Of a stretch of DNA of 64,000 nucleotides, positions 15,641 through 24,788 are shown piece by piece. The notes beneath the pieces were generated by a model that was given only the letters and a program-made list of their open reading frames with translations, did no database searches and was not told where the DNA came from. Every line of letters starts with the position of its first letter. Position 1 is the stretch's first letter. The position numbers were made by a program, and so were the translations under genes. Source of the stretch: CAJQQY01 sp964564545 (lineage in GTDB: Bacteria; Bacteroidota; Bacteroidia; Chitinophagales; Saprospiraceae); contig CAZMBP010000147.1 of NCBI GenBank assembly GCA_964564545.1, forward strand, positions 1 through 64,000. Direction: 5' to 3'.

Positions 15641-16414
15641 TTACTTTGCTTTTTTAGCAGCAAGCATTGCTTTAAACATTTGCATTTTCATTCTTACTTC
15701 GGGACTCCACCAAACTGAAAGTGCTTCATTTAATTCGTCCTCGTTGTGTTCATTTAATTTCTCTAACCATTCGTTTCGTAACTTTGTTTTAGTATTAAGC
15801 CAAATATTTCTATCAGCACGCAAATAATGTTTCATCCTTTCTTCCGCCTTCGGCAAAACATCTTCCATCGCCACAACTTCGTCAACTAAATTAGCTGCTA
15901 ATGCTTCTTGATTATTCAATAACTTTCCTTCCAAAATATAACGATAAGCCAAGCTTTTCCCTAACCAAAATGAATATGCTTCGATTAGGTTGGTTGAAAT
16001 TTGAACATTTACTGCTACTTCATTTAATCCTATTCCGAATTTTTCCCCATCAGCCATAACTCGATAATCAGCAGCAATTGCAATTACTGTCCCTCCTGCT
16101 GGAGAATGGCCTGTGATTGCGCAAATAAATGGCTTTGAAAATCTAGCTAACTCAACATACATTAGGCCAAAGGCTGTGAAAAAATCCCGAATTTTTGCTT
16201 CATCATAATCGTACAATTCTATTAGATCAAGTCCTGCTGAGAATACTCCAGTTCGTCCAGTTAATATGACTCCATCCACGGAATCATCCTCCTGCATTGA
16301 TTTAAAAGTACTTCTGATTTCATTCACCATTTGGAAGTTTATCGCATTTACTTTTGGGCGATTCATGGTGACGATGGCGTATTGATCTTTTTTTTCTATC
16401 TCTAAATATTCCAT
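15641..16414 (-). CDS. Enoyl-CoA hydratase/isomerase family protein
   Basis: A 257-residue crotonase-fold protein, the normal length. The oxyanion-hole regions are VFSAGLDLIEL (near residue 60) and ITGHSPAGGTVIAIAADYRVM (near 105), and the N-terminal PKVNAINFQMVNEIRSTF is typical. The acidic catalytic pair of classical hydratases is not obvious, and the long-range pattern looks like a delta3,delta2-enoyl-CoA isomerase or related enzyme. It is the first gene of the minus-strand cluster that also has MaoC, two enone reductases and a thioesterase, so it fits unsaturated fatty-acid or branched-chain acyl-CoA catabolism. Confidence 0.88.
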   Translation of the reverse strand: MEYLEIEKKDQYAIVTMNRPKVNAINFQMVNEIRSTFKSMQEDDSVDGVILTGRTGVFSAGLDLIELYDYDEAKIRDFFTAFGLMYVELARFSKPFICAITGHSPAGGTVIAIAADYRVMADGEKFGIGLNEVAVNVQISTNLIEAYSFWLGKSLAYRYILEGKLLNNQEALAANLVDEVVAMEDVLPKAEERMKHYLRADRNIWLNTKTKLRNEWLEKLNEHNEDELNEALSVWWSPEVRMKMQMFKAMLAAKKAK

Positions 16415-16567
16415 GTTTTTTAATTTAGCTTAAATGTAGTTAATATATGGAGTGGCATGGTATAACGAGTTTAATATTCTTATGAGGTAATTGCATTCTA
16501 AACTAGTTAAACAGATTTTACTTTTTCTTAAATTAACAGTTACAGTAAAAAAAAGTATATTGTCAAA

Positions 16568-17167
16568 ATGACATTTAAATACATTGAAAAAGGAATATCG
16601 ATAGAAGATGATGACTTCGATGAAATCTATCCAGAGGAAATTCGACCGATGGCTTTTACTCATTTCACCCCCGTGGAAATGGCGATTAAAGCAGCAAAAT
16701 ATCTTGTTCAAAAACCTGGGACTAAAGTTCTAGATATTGGCTCAGGAGCTGGGAAATTTTGCATGATTGGTTCAGTTTGTACAAATGGTCATTTTACTGG
16801 TGTGGAACAAAGAGAAAATTTACATGAATTAAGCCTACTGATTAACGAAAAATATAAGTTAAAAAATAACACTTTTATTAATTCAAATATCAATCAAATC
16901 GACTTTAGTGATTACGATGCTTTTTATTTTTTTAATCCTTTTTATGAAAACATTATCCAGATTGATAAAATTGATAATACCGTGGAAGTGGAAACTGATT
17001 TGTATGAGGAGTACTCCAATTATGTCAAAAATCAATTAGATAAGATGCCCGCAGGAACTCGATTGGTTACATTTTATAGCGCTTATGATGAAGTGCCAAA
17101 TAGTTATAAATTGATTTCAAAAAATGATCGACAGAAGATTTCTATGTGGGAAAAAGAAGAAACGTAG
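16568..17167 (+). CDS. Class I SAM-dependent methyltransferase
   Basis: A 199-residue protein with a Rossmann methyltransferase core: motif I is VLDIGSGAGKF (near residues 53-63), followed by FTGVEQRENL (motif II with the acidic Glu) and a motif IV-like region DYDAFYFFNPF. The N-terminal 40 residues are acidic and include FTHFTPVEMAIKAAKYL, a helical lid. The substrate is unknown. The stretch DAFYFFNPF suggests an N-x-F/Y pocket similar to small-molecule or protein methyltransferases. It is transcribed away from the catabolic cluster, alone. Confidence 0.75.
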   Translation: MTFKYIEKGISIEDDDFDEIYPEEIRPMAFTHFTPVEMAIKAAKYLVQKPGTKVLDIGSGAGKFCMIGSVCTNGHFTGVEQRENLHELSLLINEKYKLKNNTFINSNINQIDFSDYDAFYFFNPFYENIIQIDKIDNTVEVETDLYEEYSNYVKNQLDKMPAGTRLVTFYSAYDEVPNSYKLISKNDRQKISMWEKEET

Positions 17168-17356
17168 TGGAACTTCTTTTCAAATTAAAATTTCTTTGTT
17201 CTCATTTTTCACATCGGATTTAATTAAAATAATAAATTCGAAAAGATATATTTTTCGAAATGTATTGTTTTTAATTTATTAAACCCTCTTCCTTATTACT
17301 CGAATCATTTTCTTAGTTTAGCGATCTAAGAAAAAAAATAGTTTCAAAATTACAAT

Positions 17357-18394
17357 ATGAGAACACAGAACATTGCTTACCTCTTAGTGAGTTGTATATC
17401 ATTAGTATTTATCTTGATCAATGGACAAGCGATTCTGGTTCCATTTATTTTGGGGTTACTCCTTTGGTTTATTGGAAAAGAATTAGAAGCTACGTTGGAC
17501 AAAATTAGTTTTATCAAAAATAAATTTCCGAATTGGTTAAAACATATTTTATCATTTGGAATTATTTTAATTGTTCTCATTTTTATTACAGACATCCTTT
17601 CTTCCAATATCAATTCCTTAGCCCAATCTTTTGAAAAATATGAACCTAACCTTGATGCTTTAATTTTGCAAATTGATGGATGGCTTGGGGTAGATGTCAA
17701 AGAGGCTTTAAAAAATTATTCTGGAAATTTAGATTTTGGAAATATTCTCCAACTAATTTTATCCTCCATTTCGGATTTGATTAGCAATGGATTTATGATT
17801 TTGTTGTATGCCGTATTTATATTGTTAGAAGATGCTAGTTTTAACCCTAAACTTAAAGCGATGTTTGGAGGAAATGAGAATGAAGAAAAAATAGATACCA
17901 TTTTAGAAAAAATCAGAAGTTCCATTTCTAGTTATTTCGGATTGAAAACTATGTTGAGTTTAATTACGGGTGGGTTGAGTTATGTTGCGTTAAGAATTAT
18001 AGGAGTAGATGCACCTGAATTCTGGGCCTTTTTAATTTTTATTTTAAATTTTATTCCCACCATCGGATCACTCATTGCTACCATTTTCCCGGCAATATTT
18101 TGCTTGTTCCAATTTGGAACATTTACTCCCAGTCTTTTAGTTTTAGGAATTGTGGGAACGATTCAGGTTATAGTTGGAAATTTTTTAGAACCAAAAATCA
18201 TGGGAAGTTCGATGAATATCAGTCCATTGGTGACGATATTATCATTATCCATTTGGGGAGCTATTTGGGGAGTTATTGGAATGATTTTGAGTGTGCCGAT
18301 TACAGTAGTAACGATTATCATTTTTTCTCAATTTGAAAAAACTAGATCGGTGGCGATTATGCTTTCTGAGAAAGGTGAGATTAGTAGGAAGTAA
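17357..18394 (+). CDS. AI-2E family transporter
   Basis: A 345-residue multi-pass membrane protein of the AI-2E/TqsA/YdiK permease family (PF01594). Hydrophobic helices occur near residues 5-40 and 60-85, then a periplasmic region, then helices in the second half (near 150-170, 205-255, 265-335). The family hallmark is the late FLEPKIMG segment followed by LSIWGAIWGVIGMILSVPI, which is present. Members export autoinducer-2 or act as Na+-linked efflux proteins; the real substrate here is unknown. It is convergent with tpiA and ends before a shared hairpin at 18403-18443. Confidence 0.9.
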   Translation: MRTQNIAYLLVSCISLVFILINGQAILVPFILGLLLWFIGKELEATLDKISFIKNKFPNWLKHILSFGIILIVLIFITDILSSNINSLAQSFEKYEPNLDALILQIDGWLGVDVKEALKNYSGNLDFGNILQLILSSISDLISNGFMILLYAVFILLEDASFNPKLKAMFGGNENEEKIDTILEKIRSSISSYFGLKTMLSLITGGLSYVALRIIGVDAPEFWAFLIFILNFIPTIGSLIATIFPAIFCLFQFGTFTPSLLVLGIVGTIQVIVGNFLEPKIMGSSMNISPLVTILSLSIWGAIWGVIGMILSVPITVVTIIIFSQFEKTRSVAIMLSEKGEISRK

Positions 18395-18402
18395 ATAGTT
18401 AG

Positions 18403-18443
18403 CAGTATGCAGCTGGAAGATTCAAATCACCAACTGCATACTG
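18403..18443. terminator. Hairpin between convergent genes
   Basis: Arms 18403-18416 and 18430-18443 pair over 14 positions with one mismatch, with a 13-base loop. It lies between the ends of the AI-2E-type gene and tpiA, so it can serve both strands. The T-runs are weak. Confidence 0.55.
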
Positions 18444-18458
18444 ACTACTGCATTTTAA

Positions 18459-19217
18459 TTATCTTCTTGCCTTAATGATTTTAGAAAAATCAGCAGACTT
18501 CAAAGAAGCTCCACCAACCAATCCTCCATCCACATCTGGCTGAGAAAAAATCTCTTTTGCATTGGCAGGTTTTACACTTCCTCCATAAAGGATGGTTGTT
18601 TCATCTGCAATCTTTTCTCCATATTTTCTAGCAATCATTTTTCTAATTTTATCATGCATCTCTTGCGCTTGTTCAGGAGAAGCAGTTACTCCAGTTCCAA
18701 TTGCCCAAATTGGTTCATAAGCAATCACAACTTTTGCAAAGTCTTTTTTAGATAAATGAAATAGCCCTTCTCTCAATTGCTTTGATACATGACGAGCATG
18801 GTTTCCTGCTTTTCTTACACTTAATGGTTCCCCGCAACAAAAAATAGGAAGTAAACCACTTTTTAAAACTGTATTTGTTTTTTTGGCTAACAAAGCATTT
18901 CCCTCTTTGAAATATTGTCTACGTTCGCTGTGTCCAAGAATTACATACTTAACTCCAACCGATTTCAACATCCCTACAGAAATTTCACCTGTGAATGCAC
19001 CACTTAATTCATTCGAGCAATTTTGCGCAGCCACTTCAATTCCTATCGCATCTTTTGTAATGGTAGCAATTGAGTGCAAATGAGTAAATGGAGCTGCCAT
19101 GATCACTAATGGATCATTATCTTTTGATTTTTTCACAATGGAATTCGCTAGCTTCTCTCCTTCTTTGAGAGTTGTATTCATTTTCCAGTTTCCGGCTACA
19201 ATGAGTTGTCTTGACAT
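18459..19217 (-). CDS. tpiA: Triosephosphate isomerase
   Basis: A 252-residue TIM barrel of normal length. The catalytic set is complete: GNWKMN with Lys (near residue 12), VILGHSERR with His (near 95) and AYEPIWAIGTG with Glu (near 168), followed by loop 6 and the phosphate-binding ILYGGSVKPANA and GGLVGGASL. It interconverts dihydroxyacetone phosphate and glyceraldehyde 3-phosphate in glycolysis and gluconeogenesis. It is monocistronic, with a promoter box TACATTTG on the minus strand at 19249-19256, 32 bases before the ATG. Confidence 0.98.
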   Translation of the reverse strand: MSRQLIVAGNWKMNTTLKEGEKLANSIVKKSKDNDPLVIMAAPFTHLHSIATITKDAIGIEVAAQNCSNELSGAFTGEISVGMLKSVGVKYVILGHSERRQYFKEGNALLAKKTNTVLKSGLLPIFCCGEPLSVRKAGNHARHVSKQLREGLFHLSKKDFAKVVIAYEPIWAIGTGVTASPEQAQEMHDKIRKMIARKYGEKIADETTILYGGSVKPANAKEIFSQPDVDGGLVGGASLKSADFSKIIKARR

Positions 19218-19248
19218 GATTTAATTTTTGATTTTAAAAATAGAAGTG

Positions 19249-19256
19249 CAAATGTA
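19249..19256 (-). promoter_or_regulatory. Promoter -7 box of tpiA
   Basis: On the minus strand this reads TACATTTG, a full TAnnTTTG match, 32 bases upstream of the tpiA start. The gap to the left of the next gene (19257-19504) shows only a 10-base direct repeat, ACCGTAGGAT, at 19337 and 19368. Confidence 0.6.
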
Positions 19257-19504
19257 AAAATATTTTAAAAGAAAATAGAAGAGTATTTTTTGATGTCTGA
19301 AAATGTAAAAATCGAATAGTAATTTTTCATCAATTTACCGTAGGATCAACCAAAAGTACCTATTTCGACCGTAGGATAAATTATACTTGATTATCAATTC
19401 AATACACTACATATTGTAAATAATTAAAATATTTATTGCTATTCAAAAATGTGATTGTCTTTGGCTCCATTCTAACCAGCACCCATTCTTTCACCAAAAA
19501 ATTA

Positions 19505-19999
19505 ATGAAAATGAAAAACCTATTTGTTTTAATCACGATTAGTCTCCTTACTTTTAGTTGCAACAAAGAAGAAGTTAGCCCAGTACCTAACTTACAAGAG
19601 GTCGAAAAAAATGTTTTCCAAAACAAGCATAATTTGGCTGATGTCATTTCAACTACCTCGCTTACATCTATTAAAATTAATCCTACTATTCGAGTTTCTC
19701 ATCATAATTGTAAGTTGAATTTAAATGCTGAAGTAGAACCAGCCAATAATCTTTATACCTATACATGGAAATGGAGTTTGAATAAATCATTTTCTGATGC
19801 TGATCCTGGGCATAAATTAGGTGAAGGATATGAAGGATCATATATTTCTACAGAACAACCTATTCAGTCACCTTGTAAAACATATTTTGTTGAATTAACC
19901 GTCGGTTTAAATGGTTTTGATTTGGTTAAAGAAGTTATTCAAAAAAAGGGTGATATATGTACCGATAATTTCCAAGGCTGTGATGACAAGAACAATTAG
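19505..19999 (+). CDS. Small lipoprotein of unknown function
   Basis: A 164-residue lipoprotein from the ATG at 19505: signal MKMKNLFVLITISLLTFSC with lipobox TFSC, then a serine/threonine-rich mature part. The central region (YTYTWKWSLNKSF and YFVELTVGLNGF) has the alternating pattern of an immunoglobulin-like or PKD-like beta-sandwich. Four cysteines (HHNC, SPC, DIC, QGC) could make two disulfides. An in-frame ATG further upstream at 19436 would hide the signal, so I reject it. No recognised family. A terminator follows at 20071-20105. Confidence 0.7.
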   Translation: MKMKNLFVLITISLLTFSCNKEEVSPVPNLQEVEKNVFQNKHNLADVISTTSLTSIKINPTIRVSHHNCKLNLNAEVEPANNLYTYTWKWSLNKSFSDADPGHKLGEGYEGSYISTEQPIQSPCKTYFVELTVGLNGFDLVKEVIQKKGDICTDNFQGCDDKNN

Positions 20000-20070
20000 A
20001 ACTATCAAGGTTAATAATTAAACATACGCCCCTTATTAATAGCAGTTTAGTAGCAAAAATTGGAAATAGA

Positions 20071-20105
20071 AGAGCATCTATAATAATTTATAGATGCTTT
20101 TTTAT
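20071..20105 (+). terminator. Rho-independent terminator
   Basis: An 11-bp stem AGCATCTATAA (20073-20083) with its complement (20088-20098), four-base loop, followed by a run of T. It ends the lipoprotein message at 19999. The remaining 200 bases before the next gene are AT-rich with no visible feature. Confidence 0.85.
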
Positions 20106-20301
20106 TTAAAAAATAGTCTTCAATTTCTAATTTCCGTTCATAATCAAAAGTCTTTACATGAATTGATTTTTTATTACGAATAGAAGGCAAATACAAAAAT
20201 CAATTCAATAGAAAATCGAGAAGTATTTGTTTGCTTAAATCATTTAGACTGAAGTTTAATTTTCTCTATTCTTATTTTTAAATTCACGAAAAAATATAAT
20301 T

Positions 20302-21597
20302 ATGAAAATTAAAACTATCCTATTCCTTTCTATACTTTTCTTATTTAATTATTCTTGTAAAAAAGAAGAAATACCTCTAAACAATCTTAATCTCAAAGTT
20401 GAAAAAATAGATGGAGTCTACAGGTGTACTTGGAATGCAACTAATATTTCTTCTTTTAAAAGTTACACATTAATACCTTCCAAAGATTCTATAACAACAG
20501 ATTTGGATCTTAACTTTTATTCGCCAAGTCCTAAAATAATTGAGGATCAAACTGTTGATACATGGGATTTTGAAATTTCTACTCCATTTCAAAAAAAATA
20601 TTTTCAATTAAGAGTAGATATTGGAGATAGAATTCTCTATTCTGAAATTATAGTTTTTGTAAATCCTCATACTCGAGTAATAGATAACTTAAGAGGACAA
20701 TTTCTATTTCACTATCCAGAAATTAAAACCATGTATTTTGGGAATGATTGGACTAACAAATTAATAGCTTACAATTACAAAAATGATGAGATTAAAGAAA
20801 TTGAATTTGATCAATATATCACGGTAGGTACAGGAGGAAACAATGGATTTGGTGATGAAATTTACTTGATTACTTATGACAATAGATTAACCATTCTTGA
20901 TGCACATACACTTGCCTTTAAAGATTGGATTTTGGACTTTGGGCCTGAGATATTCTCTATCACAACTAATCATAATGGACTAATTTCTTTATCCGTAAAT
21001 AAATATTCAGATCCTACACAAATCTTTGCTAGGGATGGTTTAACTTTTTTAGATTCTCATGATTATGCAAATTCAAATCTCTTGAGAGGTTCAGGTTTTT
21101 TGTCAAAAGAAAACAATAAGTTATTGGAAATTGGGAAGTTTGATGTACATGTATATGATCTGAATGAGAATGGAGGAGTCATTAATCACAATAGTGCTGT
21201 CAATCCATTTGATCATCCCATAACTCAAGGTTATAGTAATTCACTTTTTATTTCTCCAAATGGAAATTATTTTGCTAGCTCAGCTAGAGGGGATATTTTT
21301 GATTCTAATTTAACTCCTCTTGGCCAACTAAAAGCCATGACTGATGATTATTATTCCTGTTTCCTTTTTAATGAAACAAATTCTGTAATGTACACCTCTC
21401 CTAATGTATTAAATACAACAAATAATGCCTCCGTGATTCAGAAATTTTCATTACCTGATTTAAACAAAATTGAAACTTTTGAAAATGAAAGGTATTCCCC
21501 TATCTACCTATTTTATATTGAAGATCAAATCATGGTTCTAGCACACAGTCACTCTGATGACGATGACAAAGTCATTATGAATATTGAGGATTTCTAA
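20302..21597 (+). CDS. Hypothetical lipoprotein, propeller-like
   Basis: A 431-residue lipoprotein (signal to lipobox NYSC near residues 16-19, then KKEE). After a beta-rich N-terminal region of about 120 residues (a fibronectin-like fold is possible, WNATNISSFKSYTLIP) come several segments with repeated short strands and small turns such as LFISPNGNYFASSARGDIFDS, which resemble blades of a beta-propeller of the YVTN/PQQ kind. I do not recognise the family. It stands alone and is convergent with the M28 peptidase gene, sharing the terminator at 21596-21642. Confidence 0.65.
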   Translation: MKIKTILFLSILFLFNYSCKKEEIPLNNLNLKVEKIDGVYRCTWNATNISSFKSYTLIPSKDSITTDLDLNFYSPSPKIIEDQTVDTWDFEISTPFQKKYFQLRVDIGDRILYSEIIVFVNPHTRVIDNLRGQFLFHYPEIKTMYFGNDWTNKLIAYNYKNDEIKEIEFDQYITVGTGGNNGFGDEIYLITYDNRLTILDAHTLAFKDWILDFGPEIFSITTNHNGLISLSVNKYSDPTQIFARDGLTFLDSHDYANSNLLRGSGFLSKENNKLLEIGKFDVHVYDLNENGGVINHNSAVNPFDHPITQGYSNSLFISPNGNYFASSARGDIFDSNLTPLGQLKAMTDDYYSCFLFNETNSVMYTSPNVLNTTNNASVIQKFSLPDLNKIETFENERYSPIYLFYIEDQIMVLAHSHSDDDDKVIMNIEDF

Positions 21598-21642
21598 AAA
21601 ACAAAGGGCTGGAAATCTATAATTTCCAACCCTTTGTTTTTT
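21596..21642. terminator. Strong bidirectional terminator
   Basis: Long stem, one internal mismatch: left side from the stop codon of the lipoprotein gene (21596) to 21616, right side 21622-21642, loop CTATA. A-run on the left and T-run on the right, so it works in both directions; it also overlaps the stop codon of the M28 peptidase gene. Confidence 0.92.
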
Positions 21643-22894
21643 ATTCAAAAGTTACTTTCAACGTTTTCTTCTTCTTTTTCTTTCCTCTCAAAACTACTAC
21701 ATCAGCAGAATCACCTTTTTTAAATTTAGCTAAACCCTCCATGTATTTGTAAATATCAACTACATCTACATCACCTATTTTCATGATGATATCACCATTT
21801 TTTAAGCCTCCTTTGTCTCCTACTCTACCTTTTATAACACTATCTACACGCATACCTTTTCCCGTATAAACATAGTCAGGCATAACTCCTAATGTCACTT
21901 TAAAAGCAGCAGCTTTTTTCTCTGAAGAATCCTTTGTTTTGGTAAAAGCTAACTTTTTCCCATCCGCTTGCTCGATCAAACTAATCATAAAGTCGGAAAC
22001 TTTAACGATCCCTTCAAAATTGACAATTTCAGAATCATCTGATGGTTTATGGTAGTGAGAATGTTGTCCTGTGAAGAAATGTAAAACAGGAATATCTTTC
22101 AAATAAAATGAGGTGTGATCGCTTGGCCCTACTCCTGATTCACTTCCCTTAATATCAAGTCCTTGCGCATTTTTTCTCTCCAAAAGTGGTTTCCATGTTG
22201 GAGATGTTCCTGTTCCTTGAACAGCTAAAACATTCTCTTCATTCAACATCCCAACCATATCCATATTAAACATATAATTGATGCTCTCGATATCGATGGT
22301 AGGATTTGATGCAAAATATTTTGAACCAAACAGTCCTTTTTCTTCTCCTGAAAAAGCGATGAACATGTAATTATTTGATTTTAAATTTGAGTTTTTTAAA
22401 TACTCAGCAATCCGAAACATAGCTGCAATTCCACTTGCGTTATCATCAGCTCCATTATGAATCTCTGGTTCGCCAGCATGCAATGAACCACTTCCTCCCA
22501 TTCCCAAATGATCATAATGACCTCCAATGACTACAGTATTTTTAGCTCCATTATCAAGGAAACCAATGACGTTTTTCCCTTTACCTTCTATTCTTCCTTT
22601 AGTAGGTTCATGAGGGTTTGTGATTTCAAAAAATGGAAATTCTTGAAACCATGTTCGATTATCACCTTGTGGTGTTAATCCGATATCTTGGAAACGATGA
22701 ACGATATAATCAGCTGCTCTTTCTTCGCCAATTGTTCCAGTACCTCGACCTTGAAGGTAATCTGATGCTAGATATACCACATCAATTTTTACTTGTTGTA
22801 AAATTTCTGCAGGTGGAGTTGGTGCCATTTTGCCCTCTTGAGCAAAAGTTAAGAAACTCAATAAAATAAATCCTAAGGTTAAAATATTCTTCAT
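21641..22894 (-). CDS. Secreted M28 peptidase with PDZ domain
   Basis: A 417-residue protein with a signal peptide (MKNILTLGFILLSFLTFAQ). The zinc-peptidase domain shows GGHYDHLG (first His near 127), NGADDNASGIAAMF (bridging Asp), SGEEKGLFGS (catalytic Glu and second ligand), NMDMVGML and SDHTSFY, which is the full M28 aminopeptidase set. The C-terminal 95 residues form a PDZ-like domain (MPDYVYTGKGMRVDSVIKGRVGDKGGLKNGDIIMKIGDVDV). It is likely an exported aminopeptidase in the periplasm; there is no type IX tail. It starts just downstream of the glnS terminator. Confidence 0.92.
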   Translation of the reverse strand: MKNILTLGFILLSFLTFAQEGKMAPTPPAEILQQVKIDVVYLASDYLQGRGTGTIGEERAADYIVHRFQDIGLTPQGDNRTWFQEFPFFEITNPHEPTKGRIEGKGKNVIGFLDNGAKNTVVIGGHYDHLGMGGSGSLHAGEPEIHNGADDNASGIAAMFRIAEYLKNSNLKSNNYMFIAFSGEEKGLFGSKYFASNPTIDIESINYMFNMDMVGMLNEENVLAVQGTGTSPTWKPLLERKNAQGLDIKGSESGVGPSDHTSFYLKDIPVLHFFTGQHSHYHKPSDDSEIVNFEGIVKVSDFMISLIEQADGKKLAFTKTKDSSEKKAAAFKVTLGVMPDYVYTGKGMRVDSVIKGRVGDKGGLKNGDIIMKIGDVDVVDIYKYMEGLAKFKKGDSADVVVLRGKKKKKKTLKVTFE

Positions 22895-22911
22895 AGTTAT
22901 TGTTTTTGAAA

Positions 22912-22944
22912 ACGATTACTAAACTTTATGAGTTTAGTAATCGT
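22912..22944 (-). terminator. Terminator after glnS
   Basis: Perfect 14-bp stem (22912-22925 with 22931-22944), loop TTATG, between the glnS stop codon and the M28 peptidase start. On the minus strand it is followed by TTTTCAAAAAC, a weak T-run. Confidence 0.75.
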
Positions 22945-22984
22945 CCTTAGCAAATCAAGATTATAAAAATATTAAGTAGTTATT

Positions 22985-24682
22985 CTACTTTGATTTTTTT
23001 TGATTAGGGTGTTGATTTTTCTTGGGTTTCCAAGAACTCTTTAACCCAACTGTTTTATTAAAGATCAATTTGTCTTCCGTAGATTCAGAGTCCATACAGA
23101 AATATCCTTTTCGCATAAATTGAAAACGATCTCCAGGCTTCGCAGATTGTAAACTTGGTTCAACAAATACATTATCTAAAACCTTCAATGAATCTTGATT
23201 AAAAAATTCCATAAAATCTTTTTCCTCATCAGCTAGAGGAGATTCTACTGTGAATAATTTATCATAATCTCGAACTTCTACTTTTATAGCATGCTCAATA
23301 GAAACCCAATGCAAAACTCCTTTTGCTTTGATTCCTGAATTGTCAGAACCAGATCTAGAATCGGGATAATATTTTACGTGAACCTCTGTTACATTTCCTT
23401 CATCATCCTTCAAATGATTTTCATAAGTAACGATAAAACCATTTTTTAAACGAACCGTTTTCCCTGGTCCAAGTCTAAAAAATTTCTTTGGAGCATCCTC
23501 CATAAAATCTTCTCGTTCGATGTACAACTCTCTGGTAAATGGAACTATTCGAGTTCCACTATTTTCATCTTCTGGATTATTGACAGCTGGCATCTCTTCT
23601 ACTTTTCCTTCTGGGAAATTCGTGATAACCATTTTTAAAGGATTCAAGACTCCCATCACCCTAGTAGCCGATTTATTCAATTCATCTCGAACACAGCTTT
23701 CTAAGAGATCTAATTCGATAGTATTCTCTCGTTTAGCCACTCCCACTTTGTTGACAAAATTTCGAAGTGCCGCAGCAGGATATCCTCTTCGTCTCATTCC
23801 AGCTACTGTTGGCATTCGCGGATCATCCCATCCAGTCACAAAATTCTCTTCTACCAATTTCAATAATTTACGTTTACTCGTAATCATATGTGCCACATTC
23901 ATTCGAGCAAATTCGATTTGACGAGAAGGGAATATTTCTAATTTTTCGATCAACCAATTATACAAATCTCGGTGGTGTCTAAATTCTAAAGAACACAATG
24001 AGTAGGTAATATTTTCAATCGAATCAGATTGTCCATGCGCAAAATCATATAAAGGATAAATGCACCACTTGTCACCTGTTCGATGGTGGGTAGCTTTTTT
24101 TACTCTATAAAGATTTGGGTCACGCATCAATAAATTGGGGTGAGCCATATCTATCTTTGCTCGAAGAACCATGCTTCCATCAGGATGAACACCATTTTTC
24201 ATCTCTTCAAAAAGACGTAAATTCTCTTCTACACTTCGATCTCGATGAGGACTATCTTTTCCAGGAGTATTTGGATCCCCTTTCATTGCTGCTATTTCTT
24301 CAGGAGTAGAATCATCTACATACGCTAATCCTTTATTAATAAGATCAACGGCAAACGAATACAACTGATCAAAATAATCAGAAGCAAAATATTCTCGATC
24401 TTCCCAATCGTAACCTAACCATTTGATGTCACTTTTGATATTATCGACATACAAAGTTTTTTCAGTAATCGGGTTTGTATCGTCAAAACGAAGGTTAGTT
24501 TTCCCTCCATATTTTTTTGCTGTTTCAAAATTAATTGCAATAGCTTTGACGTGACCAATGTGCAAGAAGCCATTTGGTTCAGGTGGGAAACGTGTATGAA
24601 CTGTTACATTTTTTTTCGTTTCCAAATCATCTTCAATGATTTGTTCGATAAAATTTAAGGATTCTTTAGCTGCTTCGCTCAT
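22985..24682 (-). CDS. glnS: Glutaminyl-tRNA synthetase
   Basis: A 565-residue class I aminoacyl-tRNA synthetase. The HIGH motif is in FPPEPNGFLHIGHVKA, and the second signature is MITSKRKLLKLVEEN, a variant of the usual MSKRK. The GlnRS-type C-terminal beta-barrel anticodon domains follow (YYPDSRSGSD, FCMDSEST). I chose the ATG at 24682 (MSEAAKES), because the upstream ATG at 24718 would add 12 residues that do not resemble the family. It loads tRNA-Gln with glutamine; presence of a separate enzyme means this organism does not depend only on the transamidation route. It is followed by a terminator and preceded by an unrelated gene in the same direction (argS). Confidence 0.95.
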   Translation of the reverse strand: MSEAAKESLNFIEQIIEDDLETKKNVTVHTRFPPEPNGFLHIGHVKAIAINFETAKKYGGKTNLRFDDTNPITEKTLYVDNIKSDIKWLGYDWEDREYFASDYFDQLYSFAVDLINKGLAYVDDSTPEEIAAMKGDPNTPGKDSPHRDRSVEENLRLFEEMKNGVHPDGSMVLRAKIDMAHPNLLMRDPNLYRVKKATHHRTGDKWCIYPLYDFAHGQSDSIENITYSLCSLEFRHHRDLYNWLIEKLEIFPSRQIEFARMNVAHMITSKRKLLKLVEENFVTGWDDPRMPTVAGMRRRGYPAAALRNFVNKVGVAKRENTIELDLLESCVRDELNKSATRVMGVLNPLKMVITNFPEGKVEEMPAVNNPEDENSGTRIVPFTRELYIEREDFMEDAPKKFFRLGPGKTVRLKNGFIVTYENHLKDDEGNVTEVHVKYYPDSRSGSDNSGIKAKGVLHWVSIEHAIKVEVRDYDKLFTVESPLADEEKDFMEFFNQDSLKVLDNVFVEPSLQSAKPGDRFQFMRKGYFCMDSESTEDKLIFNKTVGLKSSWKPKKNQHPNQKKSK

Positions 24683-24788
24683 GCTGTTATTTTTTATTTC
24701 ACCACAGATAACACACATTTTATTTTCATTTAGTCTGTGAAAAACTGTGTAACCTGAGGTTAAAATTTAGAATTTACTTTTTTAAAAA

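Noticed and set aside
19436..19504. Longer N-terminus for the small lipoprotein
   Set aside because: It would bury the lipoprotein signal at residue 24; the internal ATG at 19505 gives a normal signal peptide.
24683..24718. Upstream ATG of glnS giving 12 extra residues (with two cysteines)
   Set aside because: The residues MCVICGEIKNNS do not resemble GlnRS starts, while MSEAAKESLNF fits the family and is the next ATG.
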